Shown: one piece after another, positions 25,983 to 34,403 of the stretch | Layout: each line of letters begins with the position of its first letter | Position numbering within the stretch: the stretch's first letter is position 1 | Source of the DNA: Verrucomicrobiota bacterium | Lineage (GTDB): Bacteria > Verrucomicrobiota > Verrucomicrobiia > Limisphaerales > UBA1319 | Assembly: GCA_022709905.1 (NCBI GenBank) | Contig: JAKLHY010000023.1 | Span: 34,037 to 98,036, forward strand | DNA length: 64,000 bases | Direction: 5' to 3' | Translations under genes and position numbers: made by a program | The notes under the pieces: model-generated | What the model saw: the letters and a program-made list of their open reading frames with translations, nothing else | Told to the model about the DNA's origin: nothing | Databases searched by the model: none

Positions 25983-27026
25983 ATGAGTGGCCGCATTATC
26001 GAAGGACCCTATCTGGCCGATGTTTTGGAGCAGCCAAAGGCCCTGCAAAACACCGAACAAGCGCTGGCAATTCCTCCCGGTTTGGAGTCATTGACAGGTC
26101 GTTTACACCAAGGCGAACTCACCCAGGTCGTCTTGACCGGAATGGGTTCTTCGTTTCATGCCCTTCACCCCTTGCACCTGGATCTTATCGGGCGTGGACT
26201 CGCCTCGCACAAGGTCGAGACCTCGGAGTTGCTCTTGGATCAATACCCCTTGTTGAAGGCCGGCACTCTCCTGATCGTGGTCTCTCAATCGGGCGCCAGC
26301 GTGGAAATTGTCCGGCTATTGGATATGATGCCGCGCGGCGTTGAACTGATCGCTATTACGAACACGGCCCAATCGCCTTTGGCGAGCCGGGCGACCGTCT
26401 CCCTGTTCACCCAGGCGGGACTGGAATCGACGGTTTCGTGCAAGACTTATCTCGCGACATTGATGGCGGTTTCGTGGCTGTCGGGGATCTTGTGTGGAGT
26501 CGACCGCACGGCTTTGCGCAAAGATTTGCAGCTGGCTGCGCCGGCAGTGTCTCTGTATCTGACCGAATGGCGAAGGCATGTGGAATCCCTGATGACCGAG
26601 CTGGTGGGCGCGCGCAGCTTGTTCCTGACCGGCCGGGGCGCCTCTTTGGCCGCGGCAGCCGTTGGCGGCCTGATCATCAAGGAATCGGCGCACTTCCACG
26701 CGGAAGGCATGAGCAGCGCCGCGTTCAGACACGGTCCGTTCGAGATGCTGAGCTCCGACGTGTTCGTGGCCGTCTTTCTCGGGAATGCTCGAGCCGCAGC
26801 CCTCAATCGACGGCTCAGCGATGACATCATCGGCGCGGGTGGCCGTTCAAGATTGATTGGCCCGGGAGAATGGGGGGGGGCGTTTTGTCTTCCGGAAGCC
26901 CCCGAGCGACTGCGTCCAATCACCGAAATGCTCCCCGTGGAAATGATCTCCTTTGCCTTGGCGGCTCTCAAGGGGCGCGAAGCCGGCAAGTTCGAACGCG
27001 CGTCGAAAATCACTACTGTGGAATGA
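25983..27026 (+). CDS. SIS-domain sugar-phosphate isomerase/deaminase (GlmS isomerase-like)
   Basis: 347 residues with two SIS domains and no glutaminase domain. The first SIS has VVLTGMGSSFHALHPL and LIVVSQSGASVEIVRLL; the second has FLTGRGASLAAAAVGGLIIKE and AFRHGPFEML. This is the layout of the GlmS isomerase half and of AgaS, FrlB and related sugar-phosphate deaminases, which interconvert aldose/ketose or remove amine from amino-sugar phosphates. Placement between a rhamnosidase and an alpha-galactosidase suggests it handles a liberated amino sugar or similar phosphate sugar. A galactosamine role (AgaS-like) is possible but not shown. The ATG at 25983 begins the conserved family N-terminus; the longer upstream frame is a shadow of the rhamnosidase gene. 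Confidence 0.8.
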   Translation: MSGRIIEGPYLADVLEQPKALQNTEQALAIPPGLESLTGRLHQGELTQVVLTGMGSSFHALHPLHLDLIGRGLASHKVETSELLLDQYPLLKAGTLLIVVSQSGASVEIVRLLDMMPRGVELIAITNTAQSPLASRATVSLFTQAGLESTVSCKTYLATLMAVSWLSGILCGVDRTALRKDLQLAAPAVSLYLTEWRRHVESLMTELVGARSLFLTGRGASLAAAAVGGLIIKESAHFHAEGMSSAAFRHGPFEMLSSDVFVAVFLGNARAAALNRRLSDDIIGAGGRSRLIGPGEWGGAFCLPEAPERLRPITEMLPVEMISFALAALKGREAGKFERASKITTVE

Positions 27027-27090
27027 TCATGGCCGGAAAAACGCGGCAGTTGCCATCCTTCCCGGTGCCTGAGAATTCTGCCTGCCTTGA

Positions 27091-27146
27091 TTAGCGTTTC
27101 CTAGTTTCAATTCGCGGTCTATCCGAATTGGATTTACGTTTCCTAA
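27091..27146 (+). promoter_or_regulatory. Operator-like symmetric element upstream of the GH36 gene
   Basis: The inverted repeat CAATTCG-N9-CGAATTG (27108-27114 and 27124-27130) is flanked by a direct repeat CGTTTCCTA at 27095-27103 and 27137-27145. The repeats are 42 bases apart, close to four helical turns. This arrangement sits 28 bases before the GH36 start and looks like a binding site for a dimeric regulator. No regulator gene is adjacent, so the binding protein is unknown. Confidence 0.4.
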
Positions 27147-27173
27147 TCGTCGCCGGTAAGATCCGAGCCTGTC

Positions 27174-29720
27174 ATGAACAGGACTTCTTTGAAACTTATG
27201 GGGGCTCTCCGCTGTTACATCCGTCCGGGCACTTTGTTTCTCATGGCGTGCGTGCTGGTTTTACCGGTCGCCATGGCGGTGATCCCTGATCCCAACGAGA
27301 TCGCTCTCAGCAGACAGTGGGCCGAATCATCTTTTGGGCCGGGCAACCCCACGGACCGCTCCCGTCTGGTGATTCTGAGGGAAGATGTCCCCGACGGCGT
27401 GTCCATCGGGCGATCGTGGCGCGGAACCCCCTTTCAGATTGGCGAGAAAACCTACTCCCATGGCCTGGCTTTTAATGCCAATAAACACTTGCGCATCATC
27501 CTGGACCGTCCGGCAGCTCGATTTGTCAGCGACATCGGGCTCGAGAACAACGACGACACGCGGCGCGGCGCCGAGGCAGGTCATGGTTCAGTGACCTTTC
27601 ATGTTCGGACCCGAGATCAGGAAGTCCTGACATCTCCCCTCATGAAACTCAAAGACGCACCTCGGTCCATCAGCATACCGCTCGATGGAGCGAGGGAATT
27701 CGAGATTCGTGTTGACGACGGAGGGGATGGGCGGGGCTGGGATCAAGCCTTGTGGGGCGGAGCCGAGATCGAGATGCAGGACGGAATCCGATTGAGGCTT
27801 CAGGACCTGGCCTCGACGCTGTCGGCCGATGAAAATCCATCCCAGTTTTCTTTTGTTTTTGGAGGAAAACCGAGCGCCGAACTGTTGCCGCATTGGAAAA
27901 GAGAAGTCGCCCAGTCCAGATTGGACGGGATCGGCGACTCCCAGAAGGTCGTTTATCTGGATCCAGATTCCAAGATGGAGGTTCGTCTCGAGGCGACATG
28001 CTTTCAGGATTTTCCCGCTGTGGAATGGGTGGTCCGATTCAAGAACAACGGTGACAAAGACTCGCCTCTCCTCGAAAATATACAGGCCATGGACAGCGTG
28101 TTCAGGCTGTCCGGTCCTGGCGGAACCATCCTGCATTGGGCCAAAGGTGGTGTGGCGAGTTTCGATGATTTTGCCCCTCAGATTGCCGAGCTCAAGCCCG
28201 GCGCCCGCTTAGCGTTGACACCCAAGGACGGACGATCCTCGAGCGAGATCCTGCCCTTTTTCAACCTGGAAGGCTCTGGCTCAGGTGTGGTCCTGGCCAT
28301 AGGCTGGAGCGGTCGATGGGCGGCAAAGTTCGAGGCGAAGAATCCAGGAGCGGTTCGCGTCAACGCAGGCATGGCAACCACCCGCCTGGTGCTGCGTCCC
28401 GGAGAGGAAATTCGAACGCCCCGGATCTTGGCTCTGCGTTACGAGGGCAATCGGTGGCGGGGCCAGAACCTGCTGCGTCAGTTCATTCTGGCGCATCACC
28501 GTCCGAAAAAGAACGGCCAGCATCTTCAGGCCCCCATCACTTGCGGCAACTGGGGAAGCACCCCGGCCGCGGTTCACCTGGATAACATCCACAAGTTCAT
28601 TCAACATCGTCTCCCCATTGATTATTACTGGATTGACGCCGGATGGTACGGCAAACCGATCCTCGAGAAAACCGAACAATGGGCCTCGTCGGTGGGTGAC
28701 TGGCGAGTGAAAACCAATCTCTATCCGGAAGGCTTCAAGCCTCTCAGCACGCTCCTTCGCCAAGATCATCGGGAATTGATGCTTTGGTTCGAACCCGAAC
28801 GCGTTTTCAAGGGCACACCCTGGCACCAGGAACATGGGAAATGGCTGATTGATCTTGGCGGCGACAACCTCCTCATGAACCTCGGCAATTCCAATGCCTG
28901 CCGATTTATCACCGATTTCATCGCCGGCCGGATTGATGAATTCGGCCTTGGCTGCTACCGGCAGGACTTCAATATGGACCCTGTCCCCTTCTGGCAAAAG
29001 GCCGATGCCCCGGATCGCCAGGGCATGGCCGAGATCCGCCATATTGAAGGCTTGTATGCCTTCTGGGACGGTCTGCTTGCCCGGCACCCGCATCTCATCA
29101 TCGATAACTGCGCCTCGGGCGGACGACGCATCGACCTCGAAACCATCGGGCGCGCCACACCGTTCTGGCGGACGGACGGCCCGCGAGACGCCATCGCTCA
29201 CCAGTGCCATAGTTACGGGCTTCTCGCCTGGGTGCCATTCAGCGCCATTAGCCAGGATCGTGAGGGCGACACCTACGAATTTCGAAGCAGCATGTGCAGC
29301 AGCCTTTGCATCAATTGGAACCATTCCGGTGACGGGCCCACCGGACCTCTTCCTGTGGACTTTCCTTTTGACTGGGCACGAAAAACCCTCGAACAATATC
29401 TCCGTATTCGCGACTTCTACTACGGCGACTACTATCCCCTGACCGGATATTCCCAGGCCACCGACCAATGGATGGCCTATCAACTGAACCGATCCGATAA
29501 CCGTCAGGGACTCGTGGTCGCCTTGCGCCGGCCCGAGAGCCCTTACGAAACCTGCCGTTTCCCACTCCAAGGACTCGATGAAACGGCATCCTATGAAGTG
29601 ACGAACCTCGATACCGGAACCCAGACGCGGCAAAGCGGTCGCGAGCTGGCAAGTCAGGGCCTGCCTGTGGCCATCGACTCCAAACCCGGTTCCGTTCTCC
29701 TGGTCTATCGGAAGTTATAG
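27174..29720 (+). CDS. Secreted alpha-galactosidase-like GH36 enzyme with NPCBM domain
   Basis: 848 residues. Signal peptide first (LFLMACVLVLPVAMA), then an NPCBM carbohydrate-binding domain at about 40-200 (KTYSHGLAFNANKHLRI, DDGGDGRGWDQALWGGAEI). A beta-sandwich follows and then a GH36 TIM barrel. Barrel landmarks are DYYWIDAGWYG, the LMLWFEPERV strand, the nucleophile Asp in YRQDFN near residue 598, and the acid/base Asp in NCASGGRRIDLE near 653. The mechanism is retaining hydrolysis of alpha-galactosides. NPCBM may anchor the enzyme to galactose-containing glycans. The ATG at 27174 gives the signal peptide. The 10-base inverted repeat at its 3' end spans the junction with the convergent next gene. 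Confidence 0.88.
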   Translation: MNRTSLKLMGALRCYIRPGTLFLMACVLVLPVAMAVIPDPNEIALSRQWAESSFGPGNPTDRSRLVILREDVPDGVSIGRSWRGTPFQIGEKTYSHGLAFNANKHLRIILDRPAARFVSDIGLENNDDTRRGAEAGHGSVTFHVRTRDQEVLTSPLMKLKDAPRSISIPLDGAREFEIRVDDGGDGRGWDQALWGGAEIEMQDGIRLRLQDLASTLSADENPSQFSFVFGGKPSAELLPHWKREVAQSRLDGIGDSQKVVYLDPDSKMEVRLEATCFQDFPAVEWVVRFKNNGDKDSPLLENIQAMDSVFRLSGPGGTILHWAKGGVASFDDFAPQIAELKPGARLALTPKDGRSSSEILPFFNLEGSGSGVVLAIGWSGRWAAKFEAKNPGAVRVNAGMATTRLVLRPGEEIRTPRILALRYEGNRWRGQNLLRQFILAHHRPKKNGQHLQAPITCGNWGSTPAAVHLDNIHKFIQHRLPIDYYWIDAGWYGKPILEKTEQWASSVGDWRVKTNLYPEGFKPLSTLLRQDHRELMLWFEPERVFKGTPWHQEHGKWLIDLGGDNLLMNLGNSNACRFITDFIAGRIDEFGLGCYRQDFNMDPVPFWQKADAPDRQGMAEIRHIEGLYAFWDGLLARHPHLIIDNCASGGRRIDLETIGRATPFWRTDGPRDAIAHQCHSYGLLAWVPFSAISQDREGDTYEFRSSMCSSLCINWNHSGDGPTGPLPVDFPFDWARKTLEQYLRIRDFYYGDYYPLTGYSQATDQWMAYQLNRSDNRQGLVVALRRPESPYETCRFPLQGLDETASYEVTNLDTGTQTRQSGRELASQGLPVAIDSKPGSVLLVYRKL

Positions 29721-29722
29721 CG

Positions 29723-29790
29723 GGATCCCAAAAGACGCTTTGGCACTGCCGCTGGCCCTTCGGACAGAGCCGCGCTACGGTTTGGGATCC
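29723..29790. repeat. Perfect 10-bp inverted repeat at the junction of two convergent genes
   Basis: GGATCCCAAA at 29723-29732 is repeated inverted as TTTGGGATCC at 29781-29790, with 48 bases between. The right arm lies inside the last codons of the minus-strand gene. The spacing is large for a terminator. It may be coincidence, a remnant of an inserted element, or a bidirectional stop structure. Confidence 0.35.
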
Positions 29791-31016
29791 GGGCTAATCA
29801 TGCGTAACCACATGCCTCCCGGCTGTTTCTTAAGGCGATCGAGTCCGCTTTGCCCCAGGGTTTGGACAATGGCCTTTTCGCTCTCCGCTCGCACGGCCTG
29901 CAGGGCGGCTTGACGCTGTTCGGTTGTTAACGTCGTGTCCTCGCGCAGTTTCCTGGCCGATTCCTGAGCGGCTTGCCTCATGTCGTAGACCTTAATCGCC
30001 GCATCCGTCGTCAATCCCTCGCGTTCCGCCACTTTGGCGATGCTCTGATAGGTATAATCCTGGACGCGCTGATATTCGGCAAATCGGGATTCGCCCAGCA
30101 ACGTCTTTACCTGGTCATCCAGAATCTTTTGGGCGGCGGCGCGCTTTTCCTGATCCGGCTTGTCCGAGCTCGACATGCCCAGCACGCTATGCTCGTCATC
30201 AAACGACTTCCGGAGTTTGAAAATCTCGCGGAATTCCTGTTCAGTCGGCTGAAAACCCGAGAGTTGCATTCGCATGATCATAGCCGTTGGCGACATCCGA
30301 AGGTCGAATTCCTCCTTTTCTTGAGGACTCAGCAGCTTGGCCAGTTCCGCATCCTTTTCCTGCTGCACCTTCCGGGCTTCTTTGAGGTCCTCGGCATCCT
30401 GGCTTCCGACTTTTATCTTGCCCAATAGTTTGGCGCTGTACTTTTGTTCGAGCTCAAGCAGCTGGGTTTGCTTTTCCGGCGGCAGAAAATCGAGCATCGT
30501 TTCATAGGGATTGACCGCGCCCGACACCAGATCGGCCTTCAAATCAGGTTCCACCCCCAGCAATTCCTTTAATAAGGCGCGCTTCTCTTTGACCAAGTCC
30601 TGCTGTTCCTTGATTTTCTCCTCATCAATCAAACCCGCGAGGATTTGTTGGCCGGTCCTCCAATACTCGAAACGCTTGGCCGTCTTGCCGCGCTCGATTC
30701 GGCGTGATTCGAACAGCTTGTTGACATCGGCGATGATAATGTCCCGGATGGTTTCCTCGGGACATCCAATCGCCTTCAGGTTGCTGATGTATTTCCGGTA
30801 ATCCTCGGACTCGACCATCCGCCAGTCGATCAATCGAACCGCGCTGGATTCGCCGCCGACTGAATTTGTCCGAACCATCACCGAAACCGCCGATGTGGCG
30901 GCCGGAACAGCCGGCGCGGCCGCTTGAGACTCCCGTTTTCGATCCGTCAAGAAATACCCGAGCGCGAGAACCAGGTTCAGGCATAGTGAAATGGCAAGGA
31001 TGATTTTCGTTTTCAT
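29775..31016 (-). CDS. Uncharacterised envelope-anchored protein with long helical domain
   Basis: 413 residues. The N-terminus MKTKIILAISLCLNLVLALG is a signal anchor, followed by an Ala/Pro-rich linker (about 30-45). The rest is almost entirely helical and charged, rich in Lys, Glu, Leu and Gln (for example EEKIKEQQDLVKEKRALLKELL), and likely coiled coil in the periplasm. A recurring beginning IDWRMVESEDYRKYISNLKAIGCPEETIRDII reminds me of Verrucomicrobiota-specific proteins without assigned function. No catalytic motif is visible. It is convergent with the GH36 gene and has a long empty upstream region containing a dispersed repeat and a hairpin. It may be structural or a scaffold; that is a guess. 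Confidence 0.7.
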   Translation of the reverse strand: MKTKIILAISLCLNLVLALGYFLTDRKRESQAAAPAVPAATSAVSVMVRTNSVGGESSAVRLIDWRMVESEDYRKYISNLKAIGCPEETIRDIIIADVNKLFESRRIERGKTAKRFEYWRTGQQILAGLIDEEKIKEQQDLVKEKRALLKELLGVEPDLKADLVSGAVNPYETMLDFLPPEKQTQLLELEQKYSAKLLGKIKVGSQDAEDLKEARKVQQEKDAELAKLLSPQEKEEFDLRMSPTAMIMRMQLSGFQPTEQEFREIFKLRKSFDDEHSVLGMSSSDKPDQEKRAAAQKILDDQVKTLLGESRFAEYQRVQDYTYQSIAKVAEREGLTTDAAIKVYDMRQAAQESARKLREDTTLTTEQRQAALQAVRAESEKAIVQTLGQSGLDRLKKQPGGMWLRMISPDPKP

Positions 31017-31253
31017 GGCGGTCCTGAGCTGTAACGCTATTCTAGTTTGATCCGCAGGTTAGAAGTTATGCTTAAAAAGTCAAGGGCGGCCAAAATTCCT
31101 CCTGCCATTCGGAAACTTATTATGGCAACCGGTCTAGAAGACAGATTCATAGCCTCGAAAATGCATTTATTTTGAGTCATTTGTTGTTGTGGCCATTCAT
31201 TTGTAGTCCATCTGGCGATCTGCTGAGCAACCGGCAACGGACGCTCGTGAACC

Positions 31254-31290
31254 ATAACCGCTAATGAACGCCAATGGACGCCCATGAAGG
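31254..31290 (-). repeat. Dispersed short repeat, copy B (tandem CATTGGCGTY units)
   Basis: On the minus strand it reads TCCATTGGCGTTCATTAGCG and continues GTT, matching copy A at 19211-19245 over about 26 bases with a few mismatches. Both copies lie upstream of a minus-strand gene and in the same orientation. Confidence 0.6.
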
Positions 31291-31371
31291 CCGGCCAACT
31301 ACGAATGCCCTTTTCTTGGTCGAGGGCTTCCACTCAACTCGGAATCGGTATCGTTGCCGGCGTCTGAAGTC

Positions 31372-31425
31372 AGGGTCACCTCTCATAACAAGGGATTGAA
31401 TTGTATAATTATGAGATGTGACCCT
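31372..31425. repeat. 17-bp stem-loop inverted repeat (20-base loop, one mismatch)
   Basis: The left arm at 31372-31388 (AGGGTCACCTCTCATAA) pairs with the right arm at 31409-31425 (TTATGAGATGTGACCCT), with a single mismatch. The loop of 20 bases is AT-rich and abuts a TATAAT-like hexamer at 31404-31409. The size and symmetry are like a REP/MITE palindrome or an operator. No transposase lies nearby. Confidence 0.6.
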
Positions 31426-31919
31426 CATTTCCCTGTCCAGGAACACGATCATCCACAAATTGGTTTGCCCTGAAGGGACGACACCCGGAACGGTCCATGT
31501 CCAGGCGAACAAGAGGCCAGAATCCAAGACGCCAACCGACCGCTTAGCTCGGAACTTGACGGGCCACAAATACGTCGAAGAGGCGAGATAGGATCGTCCC
31601 ATTTATGGGACAATGTGATCCCGTAAATGCAAAACCGATCTCAGGCGGTTGCGGATCAAACCGTGGCAGGTCGGAGATGTCCGACATTCGACGTGTTGAC
31701 CGAGTGGAATCCGTATTTCGCAATTCTCTGATCAAGAGGAAGAAGGCGGAGATTAACTGTGAAGATCATCGGAGGGGGCAAGAGCGGTTGAATCTGAATC
31801 TGGGCAAGAGAAGCGATGGCACAGCAATTGCAGAAGGAAGGGGAGCGGTCTCCGAACCGGAGTCATCAGACTTGGACTGGGAGAGGTGACGGGTCCGCAA
31901 GTTGGGAGTGAATGAGATC

Positions 31920-34352
31920 ATGATGACCGATTTGAGATATGCCATCCGCCAGTTATGCCGGAGTCCGGGTTTCACCGCGGTGGCATTAATCACACTGGCG
32001 TTGGGGATTGGGGCGAACACCACGGTGTTTTGCTGGATCCAGAATGTTTTATTGCGTCCATGGCCGGGCGTGGCGCGGCAGGAGCAAATGGTGGTGGTGT
32101 GTTCGGTTCGGGGCAGAGCGCAATTCGACACGGTATCGTATTTGGACATCAGGGATCTCAGGGCATTGACCAACATTTTTGAGGGCATCATCGGTTCGCA
32201 GGTGACGCCCGCATCCCTGAAGGTGGACGGACGGAGCGAGTGGATATACGGCCAGATCACCACGGTTAATTTCTTCGATGTGCTCGGGGTCAAGCCGATC
32301 CGGGGGCGCGCGTTTCTGTCGGAAGAAGAGACAAAGCCTGGGGGACATCCGGTGATGGTCTTGAGCTATGGTTTTTGGCAGCGGCGGTTCAGCGGGCGGC
32401 CTGAGGTGGTTGGGCAGACAGTCGAATTGAACGGGAGGACCTTTACGATTGTGGGGGTGGCGCCCCCGGAATTTCAGGGGACGATGAGCGCTTTGCGCTG
32501 CGATTTTTGGGCCCCGGTGGCCATGCACGCCCAAGTGGCCAACTTTGGCTCGATGAACGAACGCGGGGATCGTTGGCTGCACACCCAGGCGAGGCTGCGT
32601 TCCGGAGTGAGTCTTGCGAAGGGCCAGGCGGCTGTGGATCTTTTGGCGCAACAACTGGAGGCCGGCTATCCGGCGACGAACACCGAGTTGCGATTTCGCA
32701 TCCTGCCGCCCTGGAAATCGCCTTATGGCGGGCAGGGATTTTTCCTGCCCGTGATGAGCATCCTGCTTGCGGTGGCATTAGGGGTTCTGCTGATAGTTGC
32801 GGCGAACATTGCCAATCTGTTGTTGGTTCGGGCCACGGTTCGGACCAAGGAAATTGCCATTCGACTGGCGATGGGAGCGGGGCGGCTGCGCTTGATGCGG
32901 CAGTTATTGACCGAGAGCGTCCTGCTGGCGTTATTGGGAGGCGCGGTCGGGATGCTCGTCGCGCATTGGGGATCCGGTTTGTTGTTGCTCGTGATGCCGA
33001 ACACCTACTTACCGGTGGGCTACCAGTTTGAGTTGGATGGCAAAACTTTGGGCTTTACGATTTTGCTTTCGTTGCTGACGGGTCTGGGTTTCGGATTGGC
33101 GCCCGCCTTACGCGCCTCGAAAAGCAACTTGAGTTATACCTTGCGGGAAGGCGGGCGAACCTCGGATCCCGGCACCAGCCATCACGGCTTGCGTAACGCG
33201 CTGGTGGCGACCGAAATCGCCCTGGCCTTGCTGCTTCTGGTCGGAGCCGGCCTGTGCATCAAAGGATTTCAGAAGGCCCGCCAAGTGGATCCTGGATTTG
33301 ATCCGCGACAATTGCTGCTGGGGGGCCTGAGAATTGGCATGCACGGTTACAACGAGCAGACGGGAATGGCTTTTTACCGGCAACTTCGTCAACAACTGGC
33401 TTCGTTACCGGGCGTGAAGGATGTGGCGTTGGCCAGTTGGTTTCCCCTGGGATTCGAAGGCGGCCCTGGAATGGGTGTCAACGTGGAGGGGTATCAGCCC
33501 GCTCGAGCCGAGGATATGACTGTGCCCTACGCGATCGTATCACCGAATTACTTCGCCACCATGCGCATCCGGCTGATCGAAGGACGTGATTTCACCGATG
33601 CGGATGACCTCAATCAGCCGGTCGCGGTCATTATCAACGAGCACATGGCGCATCGTTTTTGGCCGGGGCAGCACGCCCTGGGACGGAAATTGCGGGTTCG
33701 GGGCAATCGCGAGGCGACGGTTGTGGGTATCGTGCAGAGTGGCAAATACCGTTCGCTGAATGAACCGCCCAAACCGTTCTTGTATGTGTCATATCAGCAG
33801 GGGGCCTGGGATCTGAACCTGGGGGTTGTGATGCGGGGAGAAGGCGATCCCGAGGCCTTGGCGGCGCCATTGCGCCAGGAAATTCATCGCCTGGATTCGG
33901 CGGTGGAACTGTGGGCGGTGATTCCCTACGCCGATTTCATTCAAGCGGCTTACCTGGCCTCGAGGATTGCATCCTCTTTCCTGGCCGTGTTGGGCTTTGT
34001 GGCATTGGCGCTGTCGGCTTTGGGCGTCTATGGCATTATGGCATTCTCCGTGCAACAGCGAGCCCATGAGATTGGCGTTCGGATGGCTTTGGGGGCTGGA
34101 ACGAAGGACATCTATCGGATGGTGGTCGGTCAAGGCGTTCGGTTGACCGCGATTGGGGGGGCTTTGGGGCTGATCGGAGCCTTGTTGGCATCCCGTTGGT
34201 TATCGAGTTTTTTGTATGGGATCAGCCCGTTTGATCCGCTGATCTATGCGGGAGTAGCCCTGGGACTGGGCAGTGTGGCCATGCTGGCCTGCTTCCTTCC
34301 GGCCTTCCGGGCAACCCGGGTCGATCCCGTGGTGGCACTCAGATGCGAATGA
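31920..34352 (+). CDS. ADOP-type ABC permease (duplicated MacB_PCD/FtsX), orphan
   Basis: About 810 residues. The opening DLRYAIRQLCRSPGFTAVAL followed by ALGIGANTTVF is the signature of acidobacterial duplicated orphan permeases. A MacB-type periplasmic core domain follows the first helix. An FtsX module of three helices comes mid-protein (LLIVAANIANLLLVRATVRTK ... IAIRLAMGAGR), then a second periplasmic domain and a second FtsX module (HEIGVRMALGAGT) at the end. No ATPase is encoded beside it, as is usual for this group; whether it recruits one in trans or acts in mechanotransmission is unknown. Start: ATG at 31920 or 31923, preceded by GGGAG at 31904-31908. Convergent with the DUF3472 gene. 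Confidence 0.88.
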   Translation: MMTDLRYAIRQLCRSPGFTAVALITLALGIGANTTVFCWIQNVLLRPWPGVARQEQMVVVCSVRGRAQFDTVSYLDIRDLRALTNIFEGIIGSQVTPASLKVDGRSEWIYGQITTVNFFDVLGVKPIRGRAFLSEEETKPGGHPVMVLSYGFWQRRFSGRPEVVGQTVELNGRTFTIVGVAPPEFQGTMSALRCDFWAPVAMHAQVANFGSMNERGDRWLHTQARLRSGVSLAKGQAAVDLLAQQLEAGYPATNTELRFRILPPWKSPYGGQGFFLPVMSILLAVALGVLLIVAANIANLLLVRATVRTKEIAIRLAMGAGRLRLMRQLLTESVLLALLGGAVGMLVAHWGSGLLLLVMPNTYLPVGYQFELDGKTLGFTILLSLLTGLGFGLAPALRASKSNLSYTLREGGRTSDPGTSHHGLRNALVATEIALALLLLVGAGLCIKGFQKARQVDPGFDPRQLLLGGLRIGMHGYNEQTGMAFYRQLRQQLASLPGVKDVALASWFPLGFEGGPGMGVNVEGYQPARAEDMTVPYAIVSPNYFATMRIRLIEGRDFTDADDLNQPVAVIINEHMAHRFWPGQHALGRKLRVRGNREATVVGIVQSGKYRSLNEPPKPFLYVSYQQGAWDLNLGVVMRGEGDPEALAAPLRQEIHRLDSAVELWAVIPYADFIQAAYLASRIASSFLAVLGFVALALSALGVYGIMAFSVQQRAHEIGVRMALGAGTKDIYRMVVGQGVRLTAIGGALGLIGALLASRWLSSFLYGISPFDPLIYAGVALGLGSVAMLACFLPAFRATRVDPVVALRCE

Positions 34353-34403
34353 TCGGGTGCTGAGCGCCCAGGGATTTCGGACTGTCCTTTCTCCGCTACC
34401 GGA

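Larger units (their letters stand above)
31017..31919. other. 903-base divergent intergenic region with repeat and hairpin, no credible gene
   Basis: Open frames in this stretch (for example 31261-31602 on minus and 31605-31889 on plus) have atypical composition and no recognisable domain. The region contains a second copy of the CATTGGCGTY repeat (31254-31290) and a 17-bp stem-loop (31372-31425). It must also hold promoters for the minus-strand helical protein and the plus-strand permease. It may be a decayed insertion site. Confidence 0.5.

Noticed and set aside
28281..29633. 450-codon minus-strand frame opposite the GH36 gene
   Set aside because: No domain, and the plus strand carries clear GH36 catalytic motifs across the whole stretch.
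31261..31889. Two short open frames in the 900-base gap upstream of the permease
   Set aside because: No domain or ribosome-binding site, and the first overlaps the dispersed repeat and the stem-loop.
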